Shown: in pieces, positions 26,081 to 34,599 of the stretch | Position numbering within the stretch: the first letter of the stretch is position 1 | Layout of the letters: the number at the start of each line of letters is the position of its first letter | Origin: Alphaproteobacteria bacterium | GTDB lineage: Bacteria; Pseudomonadota; Alphaproteobacteria; Rickettsiales; JABSSG01 | Reading direction: 5' to 3' | NCBI GenBank assembly: GCA_030426905.1 | Contig: JAUHXQ010000006.1 | Location: 1 to 64,000, forward strand | Length of the DNA stretch: 64,000 bases | Program-made: the position numbers and the translations under genes | Notes under the pieces: generated by a model | What the model saw: only the letters and a program-made list of their open reading frames with translations | Database searches by the model: none | What the model was told of the DNA's origin: nothing

Positions 26081-26566
26081 ATGAAACGTAAACTATGTAT
26101 ATTGATTTTTATTACTTTTATTGCAAGCATTGTAAATGCAGAGGACCCAGCTATGCCTAAACCTCCTCAATTACCAGGGAATGGGAATGAGCAGAAAAAT
26201 GATACCAATAGTCAGAAAAGTAATAAAGAAGAAAATGCTATGCAAAATACTGGCTCTAGCAAATTAGAAACAAAAAAAATTCCAGTAACATCTGATGAGT
26301 TACAGAATATACTTGATAGATTTAGTGCTGAAGACAAGAAAGTTCTGAAAGAAATACAAACTAAAATAGCAAATTGGCCAGAAAATCTATTCAGTGAAAT
26401 AAGGGAATATAGAGAATTTGTCATCAGTGCTCGTAATAAAGCAGAAAAAAAATATCAAGCACTTTCTCCAGAAGCAAAAGAAGCAATTAATATTGAAAAA
26501 ACTTTGAAAGAAAAATTATCGCCGGGAGCATTAAAATTGTTGCATGATGTCGAGCTGCAACAATAA
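26081..26566 (+). CDS. secreted helical protein
   Basis: The product has 161 residues. I chose ATG 26081 over the longer frame from 26054 because AGGAGAAG sits just upstream and the protein then begins with a textbook signal peptide (M-K-R-K, a hydrophobic core to about residue 18, V-N-A cleavage). A Pro/Asn/Gln-rich linker (residues 20-55) leads to a charged helical domain of about 100 residues (D-E-L-Q-N-I-L-D-R-F, then N-W-P-E-N-L-F). No family is recognised. It is probably periplasmic or exported by Sec. Confidence 0.7.
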   Translation: MKRKLCILIFITFIASIVNAEDPAMPKPPQLPGNGNEQKNDTNSQKSNKEENAMQNTGSSKLETKKIPVTSDELQNILDRFSAEDKKVLKEIQTKIANWPENLFSEIREYREFVISARNKAEKKYQALSPEAKEAINIEKTLKEKLSPGALKLLHDVELQQ

Positions 26567-26671
26567 GAATAAAGTTTTATTTCTCATATTGTTTTTATCT
26601 TAACAAGAACTTTACATACGATAATAAGCGCTCTATAAAGCCATAGTGGTTTTTAGTTTACTTTTTATAAA

Positions 26672-27958
26672 ATGAGAAATAATATTTTTTTATTATTCCA
26701 GATAAAGAAATCTGTGAATATTAATCTACTATATATTTTTAGTATCGTAACGTTTTTTCACTATTCGTTAGCGTTAGTTATTTTCCCAGAATTATTAGAA
26801 GAACAGAATCAAATACTTCGGTACTTAAAATTACTTGTCATAGCGCTTTGTTTAATAATTTTTTCACAACAACTGTGGCTTCAGCAAAAATTTAGAAAAA
26901 AACTTTTACCATTATTGGGGGATATATTTTTGTATTTTTGCTTGTCTTTACTCCCAACTTATATTGTGTTTTTATCAAACTATAAATTATTGTCGCTGAT
27001 TAATTGTATTTTTTCTGCAGTATTACTTGTTTTTTTAACTAGTCCAAGGCTAAGTTTAATGTTTTTTATAATAAATATAATTTTTTTTCATTATGGGGGT
27101 TCCATAGCAAAAAATAGTTCAATATACCTAAATAATGAAAGTGTAATTATATATAATATTAGCTTTACGATAATGACAATTTTAATTTTTTGGTACAATA
27201 ATAAATACATAAAACAAGAAGTGAGTTTATCGCTAGAACAAAAAGTTCTTAGCTATACGAGAAAGTTACACAATAAACTTAGAGATAAAAAAGAATTCCT
27301 TGATAAAGTTGCAAATGAGATAAGATCTCCATTGCATAATATTACTAATATAGCAACAGAGCTGCATGATCAGTGGGGCATTTTAAAAAGTAATTCAAAA
27401 AAAGAACTAACTGTGATGTTAAAGAAAAGCAGTCAAAGTTTATTAAAATCACTTTCTAATATTATTGCTTTGCCACAAGATAACGCATTGAATATATCAA
27501 CGCATAACATACAGCAATTGATTAAAGAATCTGTATTAGGATTTAAAAATATTTCAATAGATTTTAACTATGGTAAAAGCAAAACAATGAATGTGGTAGC
27601 CGTAGAATGCGATAATGTGCAGATAAAAAAAGTTATTATTAGCCTGCTGAACAACATATTGGAATATGATGATAATTGTCGAGCAAATATTATCGTGAAT
27701 ATCTTAGGTAAGTTTATAAAAATTACTCTACATGATAATACAAATGCGTGCAAGATATCAAAAATATCTAAGCATGGATCAGCTAAAATTTTTGCATCGT
27801 CAGGTACTTCTACTGAGGATGCAATGCAAAAAGACAGTTTACAGCTGTTTGTATGCAAGCAAGTAATAGAAGCACACGGGGGGGATATATGGACTACAAG
27901 CAATGACGGTCTAGGTAAAGTGCTTAGCTTTACTATTCCGATAAATCAAAACAAATAA
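26672..27958 (+). CDS. membrane histidine-kinase-like protein lacking the phospho-acceptor His
   Basis: The product has 428 residues. About six hydrophobic helices fill residues 15-180, then a coiled linker, then a DHp domain and an ATPase-like domain. The H-box reads V-A-N-E-I-R-S-P-L near residue 213 where active kinases have S-H-E-L-R-T-P-L, so residue 215 is Asn instead of His. The N-box is recognisable (L-L-N-N-I-L-E-Y). The G1 box is only D-N-T-N-A, and G2 reads S-L-Q-L before F-V-C-K-Q-V-I-E-A-H-G-G. It therefore looks unable to autophosphorylate. A CheY-like regulator with intact residues follows after 32 bp. It may act as a sensor or scaffold, like DivL. Confidence 0.8.
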   Translation: MRNNIFLLFQIKKSVNINLLYIFSIVTFFHYSLALVIFPELLEEQNQILRYLKLLVIALCLIIFSQQLWLQQKFRKKLLPLLGDIFLYFCLSLLPTYIVFLSNYKLLSLINCIFSAVLLVFLTSPRLSLMFFIINIIFFHYGGSIAKNSSIYLNNESVIIYNISFTIMTILIFWYNNKYIKQEVSLSLEQKVLSYTRKLHNKLRDKKEFLDKVANEIRSPLHNITNIATELHDQWGILKSNSKKELTVMLKKSSQSLLKSLSNIIALPQDNALNISTHNIQQLIKESVLGFKNISIDFNYGKSKTMNVVAVECDNVQIKKVIISLLNNILEYDDNCRANIIVNILGKFIKITLHDNTNACKISKISKHGSAKIFASSGTSTEDAMQKDSLQLFVCKQVIEAHGGDIWTTSNDGLGKVLSFTIPINQNK

Positions 27959-27990
27959 ATTTTATTTATAAACTTAAAATATATATTACT

Positions 27991-28353
27991 ATGAATAAAA
28001 AAATATTACTCATAGATGACGATGCTATTGTGCTTACAGTTGGCAAATTAACGTTATCTAATTTAGGATATGATGTAGTTACAGCAAGAGGAGGAAGACA
28101 AGGTTTAAAAATGCTAGAGAAATATTCGTTTGACTTGATTTTACTAGATCTTGTTATGCCTGATATTGATGGTATTAGTTTTTTGCGTACTATCAAAATG
28201 AATGAAAAATTTAGAAAAATACCTGTAATATTACAAACTGGGGAATCTAATCAAGAAATTATTGATAAAGCTTTAGAATTAGGAGTAAATAACATTATTA
28301 CTAAACCTTATGATAAGCAAACATTAAAAGACGCTTTGACTATAAAAACATAA
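27991..28353 (+). CDS. CheY-like single-domain response regulator
   Basis: This 120-residue receiver domain has all functional residues: the acidic D-D-D near residues 9-11, phospho-acceptor Asp in L-L-D-L-V-M-P-D near 52, Thr in L-Q-T-G near 82 and Lys in I-T-K-P-Y near 105. No output domain is attached, so it signals by protein contact or phosphotransfer. It lies 32 bp after the degenerate kinase, which probably cannot phosphorylate it; another kinase or a phosphotransferase would be needed. Confidence 0.9.
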   Translation: MNKKILLIDDDAIVLTVGKLTLSNLGYDVVTARGGRQGLKMLEKYSFDLILLDLVMPDIDGISFLRTIKMNEKFRKIPVILQTGESNQEIIDKALELGVNNIITKPYDKQTLKDALTIKT

Positions 28354-28471
28354 TAATGAATAGATTCCTATTAACAAGCTTCTTAAGTTTGGCTGACTGT
28401 GAAATAGCGATAAATGTTATTATAAAAATTGGTGAATAAATAAGTATATAGTGTGTTGAACCAGATGACAC

Positions 28472-28548
<77 letters not shown>

Positions 28549-28688
28549 ACTATCTAATTAAAATAATGGAATGATAATCAGGTTTTTCGCTAAATAAGTC
28601 AAGCGAAACTTTTATCTATTGTAACTTTATAGGCTTCTCGGTATATATTATTCTAGCAAATAGTTTATTTACGATAGAGGATAAAAAA

Positions 28689-29624
28689 ATGATAAGGAAA
28701 AACCTTGAGGTAGTGTTGGCTGCTCCAAGAGGATTTTGTGCAGGGGTAGAAAGAGCAATAGCAATAGTTGAAAAGGCATTGCAAAAATTTGGCCCTCCAG
28801 TGTATGTGCGTCATGAGATTGTGCATAATAAGTATGTAGTAGAAGATCTTCAAAAAAGAGGCGCTATCTTTGTTGATGAGGTAGATCAGATACCGGAAGG
28901 AGCTGTAACTATTTTTAGTGCTCATGGTGTCTCAGACAAAGTAGAAAAAGATGCAAAAGAAAGAAATTTACCAGTGATAGATGCTACTTGCCCTCTAGTG
29001 ACAAAAGTACATTTAGAAGCAAAAAAACATGAGAAATATCAAAAAGAGATTATCTTAATAGGTCATGAAGGACATCCAGAAGTTGAGGGAACTGCTGGTA
29101 GAGTAAAACAAAAAGTAGTATTAGTTTCTTCGCCTGAGGATGTAAAAAAAATAACAGTAAAAAACCCGAATAACTTGGCATATGTAACACAAACTACTCT
29201 AAGTGTTGATGACACTACTAATATTATTAATGCATTAAAACAGAGATTCCCCAATATCCAAGGACCAAGCACCAAAGATATTTGTTATGCTACGCAGAAT
29301 AGACAAAATGCAGTTAAGTTACTGGCAAAAGAAGTGGACTTAATTTTAGTTATTGGTTCGGTGAATAGTTCTAATTCAAATAGATTAAGAGATTTAGGAG
29401 AATCTATGGGAGTGAGTTCTTATTTAATAGATGGAGCTCAAGGAATACAGATGAAGTGGTTGCAGAATATTAGTAAAATTGGAATTACTGCTGGTGCTTC
29501 TGCTCCTGAAATTTTAATCGATGAAACACTGAGGTTTTTGGATAATTACTTTTCAATAGCTGTAAGGACTCTTGAGGGAATAGAGGAAAATGTCAGATTT
29601 AAACTTCCTGCGCTGTTGGATTAA
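28689..29624 (+). CDS. ispH: 4-hydroxy-3-methylbut-2-enyl diphosphate reductase
   Basis: This 311-residue Fe-S enzyme makes IPP and DMAPP in the last step of the MEP isoprenoid pathway. The three cluster cysteines are present (G-F-C-A-G-V near residue 18, D-A-T-C-P near 101, D-I-C-Y-A-T near 198), with substrate-binding H-E-I-V-H-N near 46, G-H-E-G-H-P-E near 127 and S-S-N-S-N-R near 225. Length is normal. A single gene with its own upstream region after tRNA-Ile. Confidence 0.96.
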   Translation: MIRKNLEVVLAAPRGFCAGVERAIAIVEKALQKFGPPVYVRHEIVHNKYVVEDLQKRGAIFVDEVDQIPEGAVTIFSAHGVSDKVEKDAKERNLPVIDATCPLVTKVHLEAKKHEKYQKEIILIGHEGHPEVEGTAGRVKQKVVLVSSPEDVKKITVKNPNNLAYVTQTTLSVDDTTNIINALKQRFPNIQGPSTKDICYATQNRQNAVKLLAKEVDLILVIGSVNSSNSNRLRDLGESMGVSSYLIDGAQGIQMKWLQNISKIGITAGASAPEILIDETLRFLDNYFSIAVRTLEGIEENVRFKLPALLD

Positions 29625-29637
29625 TATGTTTGCGCAT

Positions 29638-29675
29638 AAAAAATAGATGTGCTTAACAACAAAGGTAAGCACATC
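29638..29675 (-). terminator. rho-independent terminator of the rnpA-to-folB operon
   Basis: Perfect 10-bp arms gatgtgctta and taagcacatc surround a 10-nt loop. On the minus strand they are followed by a T-run (TATTTTTT). It lies about 205 bp past the folB stop. On the plus strand there is no T-run, so it serves minus-strand transcripts. Confidence 0.8.
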
Positions 29676-29881
29676 CACAAAGACGAATAGGTATATAAAT
29701 AAGCTCTAATGCTAAAATTAATATACCTATAAATAAAATAGCACATCAGTAACTTCTTTGCAAAATAGAATTCTAAAAATATTGAGATACTGCTGTTTAT
29801 TGCGGTCCTTAAATAGTCCATCATAAAAAAGTCCTTAAACAGTTGTCTATATCGTCAAAATAAAACTTTGTTGTAGTAAAA

Positions 29882-30271
29882 CTATAAATCTGAGAATTCG
29901 CATTTTGCGGTACATTGTGAACTAGGAATTTTAGGATCAAGCTTTTCTACTGCTACATATAAAGGAGTAGAGATACCAATTTCACTCTTTATTAGTTTAT
30001 GTATTTGTACGCATAAATACTCTAATAGCTTGAATTCATTTTCCTGACAGAAACGTTCAATAATTTCTGCTAATTTGGCATAACAAATATACTCATTAGA
30101 ATTGTCATTATAACAAAAATTTTTATCTGCTTGCTGGAATATTTTGAAGGTAATACTAATTTTTTGCTGTCTTTTTCTTTCTTCCTTAATTACCCCTAAA
30201 TATATTGGAATGACTAAGTTATTCAAAGAAGTGATGATGTATTTGTTTTGAGATTTTGATCTTCGTTGCAA
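29882..30271 (-). CDS. folB: dihydroneopterin aldolase-like protein (FolB)
   Basis: The product has 129 residues of the T-fold family, which cleaves dihydroneopterin in folate synthesis. The early Y-L-G-V-I-K-E-E-R-K-R-Q-Q motif carries the substrate-anchoring Glu, C-Y-A-K-L fits the conserved Y-x-x-L, L-L-E-Y-L follows, and V-A-V-E-K-L-D-P carries the catalytic Lys near residue 110. The N-terminal 15 residues are an extra basic tail. Last gene of the minus-strand operon. No other folate gene is seen here. Confidence 0.82.
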   Translation of the reverse strand: MQRRSKSQNKYIITSLNNLVIPIYLGVIKEERKRQQKISITFKIFQQADKNFCYNDNSNEYICYAKLAEIIERFCQENEFKLLEYLCVQIHKLIKSEIGISTPLYVAVEKLDPKIPSSQCTAKCEFSDL

Positions 30272-30316
30272 AATTTCCTCAGGCTTAACAAGATTTCTTA
30301 TTTTTAGATAGTGTCT

Positions 30317-31357
30317 TTATGCGTTGGCAACAAATTTTTCTTTTAGGTTTATGCTATTTCCTAATACCTCTTCGCATTGCTGTATTAACTCGTCAATAAT
30401 TTCTTGTGTTGATTGTTCTTTGGTAACCATACCCACAGTTTGCCCTGCCATTAGAGAACCATTTTCAACGTCACCGTCAATAACTGCTCTCTTTAAAGCT
30501 CCAGCCCAAAATTTTTCTATCTTTAGCTGTGCTTCGGCTTTGCTAAGTTCACCGCTCTTATATTGAGCTATAGCCTCCATTTGAACTTCAATAAATTCAT
30601 CAGTAGCTTTATTAGCTATAGCACGAACAGGGATAACACTAAATTCTGGATCTACTTGCACCGAAGTTATTGCATCTCTAGCATTAGCTTTAATAAAAGT
30701 TGCCTTCAAATTAGGGTGAGCAATTGACTCATGAGAGCAAACAAATCTTGTGCCTAGCTGGCATCCCGATGCTCCCATATTTAAATAACTAACTATTGCT
30801 GCACCTGAAGCAATCCCACCAGCAACAAATACTGGAACTTCTGTTATATTTGGTAAAATTTCTTGTGCTAATACTGAAGTTGCCACGGGACCTATATGCC
30901 CTCCAGCTTCCATTCCTTCAATAATTAATGCATCTGCTCCTAATTTTATTAATCTTTTTGCTAAAGACAATGCAGGTGCAAAACACATGACTTTAATATC
31001 ATTTTCTTTTAGTTTTTTAATAGCAGATGACTTAGGAAGACCTCCTGCGAGTACTACATGTGATATATTATTTTGTATAGTAATATCAATCAATTCATCA
31101 ATCATAGGGTGCATAGTGATAAGGTTCACACCAAATGATTTAGAGGTCATATTTTTTGTTAATTGAATTTCTTTATCAAGTAAATCTGGTGTCATTGAAC
31201 CGCATGCTATTACACCAAACCCTCCAGCATTTGAGATAGCGGAAACTAAATTATGTTCTGATACCCATGACATAGCACCACCCATAATTGCATATTTTGT
31301 ATTTAAAAACTCAGTACCTTTTTGCCAAAGACTTTGTAAATGCTGCTGTTTATTCAT
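30317..31357 (-). CDS. FabK-like enoyl-ACP reductase / nitronate monooxygenase family flavoprotein
   Basis: This 346-residue TIM-barrel FMN protein has Q/G-rich FMN contacts (I-M-G-G-A-M-S-W, then S-N-A-G-G-F-G-V-I-A), the catalytic G-M-E-A-G-G-H-I-G near residue 150 and the phosphate loop V-A-G-G-I-A-S-G followed by M-G-A-S-G-C-Q-L-G-T-R-F near 190. These occur in both FabK (last step of fatty acid elongation) and nitronate monooxygenases; FabK is my preference because of G-M-E-A-G-G-H-I-G. Its ATG overlaps the yidC stop by 4 bp. Whether a FabI is present elsewhere would help decide. Confidence 0.85.
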   Translation of the reverse strand: MNKQQHLQSLWQKGTEFLNTKYAIMGGAMSWVSEHNLVSAISNAGGFGVIACGSMTPDLLDKEIQLTKNMTSKSFGVNLITMHPMIDELIDITIQNNISHVVLAGGLPKSSAIKKLKENDIKVMCFAPALSLAKRLIKLGADALIIEGMEAGGHIGPVATSVLAQEILPNITEVPVFVAGGIASGAAIVSYLNMGASGCQLGTRFVCSHESIAHPNLKATFIKANARDAITSVQVDPEFSVIPVRAIANKATDEFIEVQMEAIAQYKSGELSKAEAQLKIEKFWAGALKRAVIDGDVENGSLMAGQTVGMVTKEQSTQEIIDELIQQCEEVLGNSINLKEKFVANA

Positions 31358-33042
31358 GCTTTTTTATTTGATAGTTTAAGAAAATATTGCTGTATGATTG
31401 ATAAAATATTGCTCCATGCCCAGTAAATTACAAGTCCAGCAGGGAAAGAAGCAAACATAAATACAAAAATTAAGGGTAGTAATTTCATAACTTTTGCTTG
31501 TACAGGGTCGCTTGGTTCTGGTGACATTTTTTGCTGTAAATACATAGTAAATGCCATGATAATTGGCCATATGCCAATCATTAAAAATGCTGGTGGTGAC
31601 CATGGAATCAAACCAAATAAATTGAAAATTGTTGTTGGGTCTGGGGCTGAAAGATCTTTAACCCAGCCATAAAAAGGAGCATGCCGCATCTCTATAGTAA
31701 TGAACAATACTTTATATAATGAAAAGAAAATAGGAATTTGTATTAGCAAAGGCAAGCAACCTGATAATGGACTAACTTTTTCTTTGCGATAAAGCTCTAT
31801 GATTGCTTGATTCTGCTTCATTTTGTCGCTTGCATATAATTCTCTAATTCTAGCCATCTCTGGTTGCAACGTCTTCATACGATTCATTGATCTGTAAGAA
31901 CGATTAGCAAGAGGAAATAAAATCAACTTAACTATAATTGTAACAATTAAAATGCTGATTCCAAAATTGCCTACTAAGTCATAAAAATACTTTAGCGCAC
32001 TAAACATAGGCTTAGTGATAAAATAAAACCAACCAAAATCAATGGCGCGGTCAAATAAGTCTAGATGCAATTTTTTACCATAATAATCTAACATGGATAT
32101 TTTTTTTGCTCCTACAAAAAGATGTGTAGTACTAAAACTTGTATCTCCAGGAGCTAGCATTTGTTTGCTACTGATATAGTCTAATTGATATTTATTTTTA
32201 TTCAGATATTTGCTGTAACGCATTTTTACATCAAAATTAGAGTTTTGGTCTGGTATCAATGCAGTCAACCAATATTTATCGGATATGCCAAACCAGCTAC
32301 CAGGTGTAACATTGGCGATATTAATATTGTTATCTGATTCAATATCTTCATATTTTATTTCTTTTAAGATTTTATTGAATACTCCTACAGGTCCCTCATG
32401 AGAAATGGCAAATTGATTTTTACCTTCATGAATTCTATTAATAAGTCCGTAATCTTGAAAATAAATTGTTTTACCGCTAGCGTTTGTTAATTGCTGTTTT
32501 ATTGTAAACATATAATTGTCATCTAAAGCAATCTCAGTTACAAAAGTAACTTTTTGCTTGTTTTGCCAGGTTAAGGTGACCTTATTATTAGGGTATAAAA
32601 ATTTACTATCTGTTTGCCATATAGTTTGAGAGTTGGGCCATTCTATAGATTCATCTTCAGAAATCCAACCAAATTCTATGAAGTAAGTGTGTAATGTTTT
32701 AGAAGGATATAATAAAGATACTGGCTTATTAGAAGAGCTTATTTCTTCTGAATATTCATTTAAAATAACATCATCTATTCTTAATCCCTTTAAAGAAATA
32801 GACCCTTTTATTTTATCACCAGCTATCGTGATTCTTGATCCTGACTCTTTTAATGATTCTTCTCTTGTAAGAAATCTTTTAGTTTGTTCAATTTTTGCTG
32901 TATATAATGCTTGAAGTTTTCGTTGTTCTTGAACTCTTTCTTGTTGCTTTTCCATCTTTGGCTTTTCATAAAAATATTGCCAACCAAGCAAAATTATTAC
33001 AGATGATACTATAGCAATAGCTAAATTTTTAAAATCAGACAT
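31354..33042 (-). CDS. yidC: membrane protein insertase YidC
   Basis: The product has 562 residues. ATG 33042 is preferred because AAGGAT lies just upstream and the product then begins right at the first membrane helix; a longer frame from 33075 lacks this. After helix 1 comes a large periplasmic beta domain (residues about 60-340), then the five-helix insertase core, with the conserved arginine-bearing cytoplasmic hairpin (S-Y-R-S-M-N-R-M) and L-S-G-C-L-P-L-L-I-Q-I-P-I. It inserts and folds inner-membrane proteins alone or with SecYEG. It follows yidD by 36 bp. Confidence 0.95.
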   Translation of the reverse strand: MSDFKNLAIAIVSSVIILLGWQYFYEKPKMEKQQERVQEQRKLQALYTAKIEQTKRFLTREESLKESGSRITIAGDKIKGSISLKGLRIDDVILNEYSEEISSSNKPVSLLYPSKTLHTYFIEFGWISEDESIEWPNSQTIWQTDSKFLYPNNKVTLTWQNKQKVTFVTEIALDDNYMFTIKQQLTNASGKTIYFQDYGLINRIHEGKNQFAISHEGPVGVFNKILKEIKYEDIESDNNINIANVTPGSWFGISDKYWLTALIPDQNSNFDVKMRYSKYLNKNKYQLDYISSKQMLAPGDTSFSTTHLFVGAKKISMLDYYGKKLHLDLFDRAIDFGWFYFITKPMFSALKYFYDLVGNFGISILIVTIIVKLILFPLANRSYRSMNRMKTLQPEMARIRELYASDKMKQNQAIIELYRKEKVSPLSGCLPLLIQIPIFFSLYKVLFITIEMRHAPFYGWVKDLSAPDPTTIFNLFGLIPWSPPAFLMIGIWPIIMAFTMYLQQKMSPEPSDPVQAKVMKLLPLIFVFMFASFPAGLVIYWAWSNILSIIQQYFLKLSNKKA

Positions 33043-33078
33043 ATTATCCTTAATTTGATTAATATTGTATAACATATT

Positions 33079-33318
33079 CTAGCGTTGAGCAGAAGCCTTT
33101 TTAGAAGGAACGGGATCATATCCGCTTTTCCCAAAGGGATGGCAAGAAGAAATTCTTCTGATTCCTAAATACAAGCCGTAAAGAATGCCATGAATTTTAA
33201 TTGCATCAATCATATAATCAGAGCAAGTTGGCTGAAAACGACAAGCACAAGGTAAAATCGGAGAAATAAAAACGCGATAGAATTTAATGCATGCAATTAG
33301 AAGATACTTAATCATCAT
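33079..33318 (-). CDS. yidD: membrane protein insertion efficiency factor YidD
   Basis: This 79-residue protein is easily recognised by F-Y-R-V-F-I-S-P, C-R-F-Q-P-T-C-S-D-Y and the R-I-S-S-C-H-P-F-G-K-S-G-Y-D-P-V-P ending. It is an amphipathic protein on the inner face of the membrane that assists YidC. Its ATG overlaps the rnpA stop by 4 bp, and yidC follows. Confidence 0.95.
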   Translation of the reverse strand: MMIKYLLIACIKFYRVFISPILPCACRFQPTCSDYMIDAIKIHGILYGLYLGIRRISSCHPFGKSGYDPVPSKKASAQR

Positions 33319-33668
33319 AGTTTTTGCTCTTTTTCCTTTGTTATATGAATAAAAAATTTTTGCAGATGTTTTCTCATTTCTTGAAAACCATAGTTTAAGG
33401 CATCTTTTTTTGCGATAAATAACATATCACAGTGTAATTCTTTATTTTTTAACTCTTGATTAATTGCAGCTCTTAACCTGCGTTTGATCTTATTTCTTAC
33501 TACTGCTTTTCCTATTTTTCTCGATACAGCAAAACCCAAACGAAAACTACTATCTTCATTATCTTTTATAAGATAAATGATTGTTCCAAATTTAAAAAAC
33601 CTTTTTTTGCCTTCATCAGAAAGTCGTGCAAAATCTCTTTTTCTACTTAAATATTCAATTTTTACCAT
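33315..33668 (-). CDS. rnpA: ribonuclease P protein component
   Basis: The product has 117 residues. I chose ATG 33668, which gives the normal start (L-S-R-K-R-D-F-A-R-L) of RnpA; an upstream start at 33722 adds an atypical Cys-containing extension. The RNR motif is present as A-V-V-R-N-K-I-K-R-R-L-R-A-A near residue 65. RnpA helps the RNase P RNA mature tRNA 5' ends. rpmH, usually just upstream, is absent: only about 125 bp separate rnpA from a divergent unknown gene. Confidence 0.9.
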   Translation of the reverse strand: MVKIEYLSRKRDFARLSDEGKKRFFKFGTIIYLIKDNEDSSFRLGFAVSRKIGKAVVRNKIKRRLRAAINQELKNKELHCDMLFIAKKDALNYGFQEMRKHLQKFFIHITKEKEQKL

Positions 33669-33794
33669 AAATCTACAGGAATTTGTATGGCTAAAATAGC
33701 AAATAACTGATGATAAAATCAATATTTATTATTTGGATGTTTGTAGATACATGTTAATATTTTTCTTAATAACTCTTTATTAAAGGATAATTTT

Positions 33795-34526
33795 ATGACT
33801 AAAACACAAAAAAGAGCAAAATTAGTTATCTCCTGGGTACCAAGTAGAGATGATAATGTGGCGGTTGAGGAGTTTGCAAAACTTATTAGCGATGATAGCA
33901 GTATCTCTTCTTGGAACTATTTCTGGATTAAACCATATGTTTATTTTCATTATATTTTTGATACGGCAGTAAGTGATTACCTAGGTGAAGATATTACTCA
34001 ATATTTTATTCCATTTCCTGGCACCATCAAAAGATATAAAGCTGGTAATATTGATAATGATACTTTTGTAATGCTGTTACAGCAAAAACTTCCTGAGTTA
34101 AAAGACAAAGAATATGATGAAATTAAAGATGCTTGGGGAGTACAATCCGCACCTAATGAAAAGGAAATAGCTGTTTTTTGTAATGCTGTAAAAAAAGGAA
34201 TAAAGTTCATTTTTGTTGCTAATACTAATCCTATTCAATACGGGGAAAGTTTTTTAATCACCTTAGAAGACAAATGTAGCGAGTTTAACTTAAATGATCA
34301 CTATCATGCGGTATCCTACAAAAGTGCTGAAAAACATACTAAGCACGACGATTTAGTTAATGAAATTGTATCTTTACAAAATATAACCAAAATAAATGCT
34401 TCTTGCCATAAAGGTATAATGCTTATCAATGATACCACGGCAATAGATTCCGGTAGTAGAAATAATAATATTGATGAGCTAGAAAAGTGCGTAGGTGAGT
34501 TACTTGCTAATGACTATATAGAGTAA
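33795..34526 (+). CDS. degenerate HAD-like protein, unknown
   Basis: The product has 243 residues with AAAGGA before the ATG. The order of elements recalls class IA HAD phosphatases: F-P-G-T-I-K-R-Y-K-A-G-N-I near residue 75, a W near 114, then K-K-G-I-K-F-I-F-V-A-N-T-N-P near 138-150 (motif II position) and G-I-M-L-I-N-D near 215 (motif IV position). The usual motif I D-x-D is not visible and motif IV reads N-D rather than D-D, so it is unlikely to be an active phosphatase. The assignment rests on pattern only. No signal peptide or membrane helix. Confidence 0.5.
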   Translation: MTKTQKRAKLVISWVPSRDDNVAVEEFAKLISDDSSISSWNYFWIKPYVYFHYIFDTAVSDYLGEDITQYFIPFPGTIKRYKAGNIDNDTFVMLLQQKLPELKDKEYDEIKDAWGVQSAPNEKEIAVFCNAVKKGIKFIFVANTNPIQYGESFLITLEDKCSEFNLNDHYHAVSYKSAEKHTKHDDLVNEIVSLQNITKINASCHKGIMLINDTTAIDSGSRNNNIDELEKCVGELLANDYIE

Positions 34527-34583
34527 ATTGATTTGCATAATTTTAGTAATTAGAGTAAATTGATTTGCATAATTTTAGTAATT
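34520..34583 (+). repeat. 32-bp perfect tandem duplication at a stop codon
   Basis: The 32-bp string beginning agagtaaattg occurs twice head to tail (34520-34551 and 34552-34583). The first copy includes the TAA stop of the preceding gene. It looks like a recent replication-slippage duplication. Confidence 0.95.
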
Positions 34584-34599
34584 TATATTTAGAGGGTTA

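Noticed and set aside
29621-29824. Minus-strand 67-codon hydrophobic frame
   Set aside because: It spans the terminator hairpin, has no ribosome site and overlaps the ispH stop.
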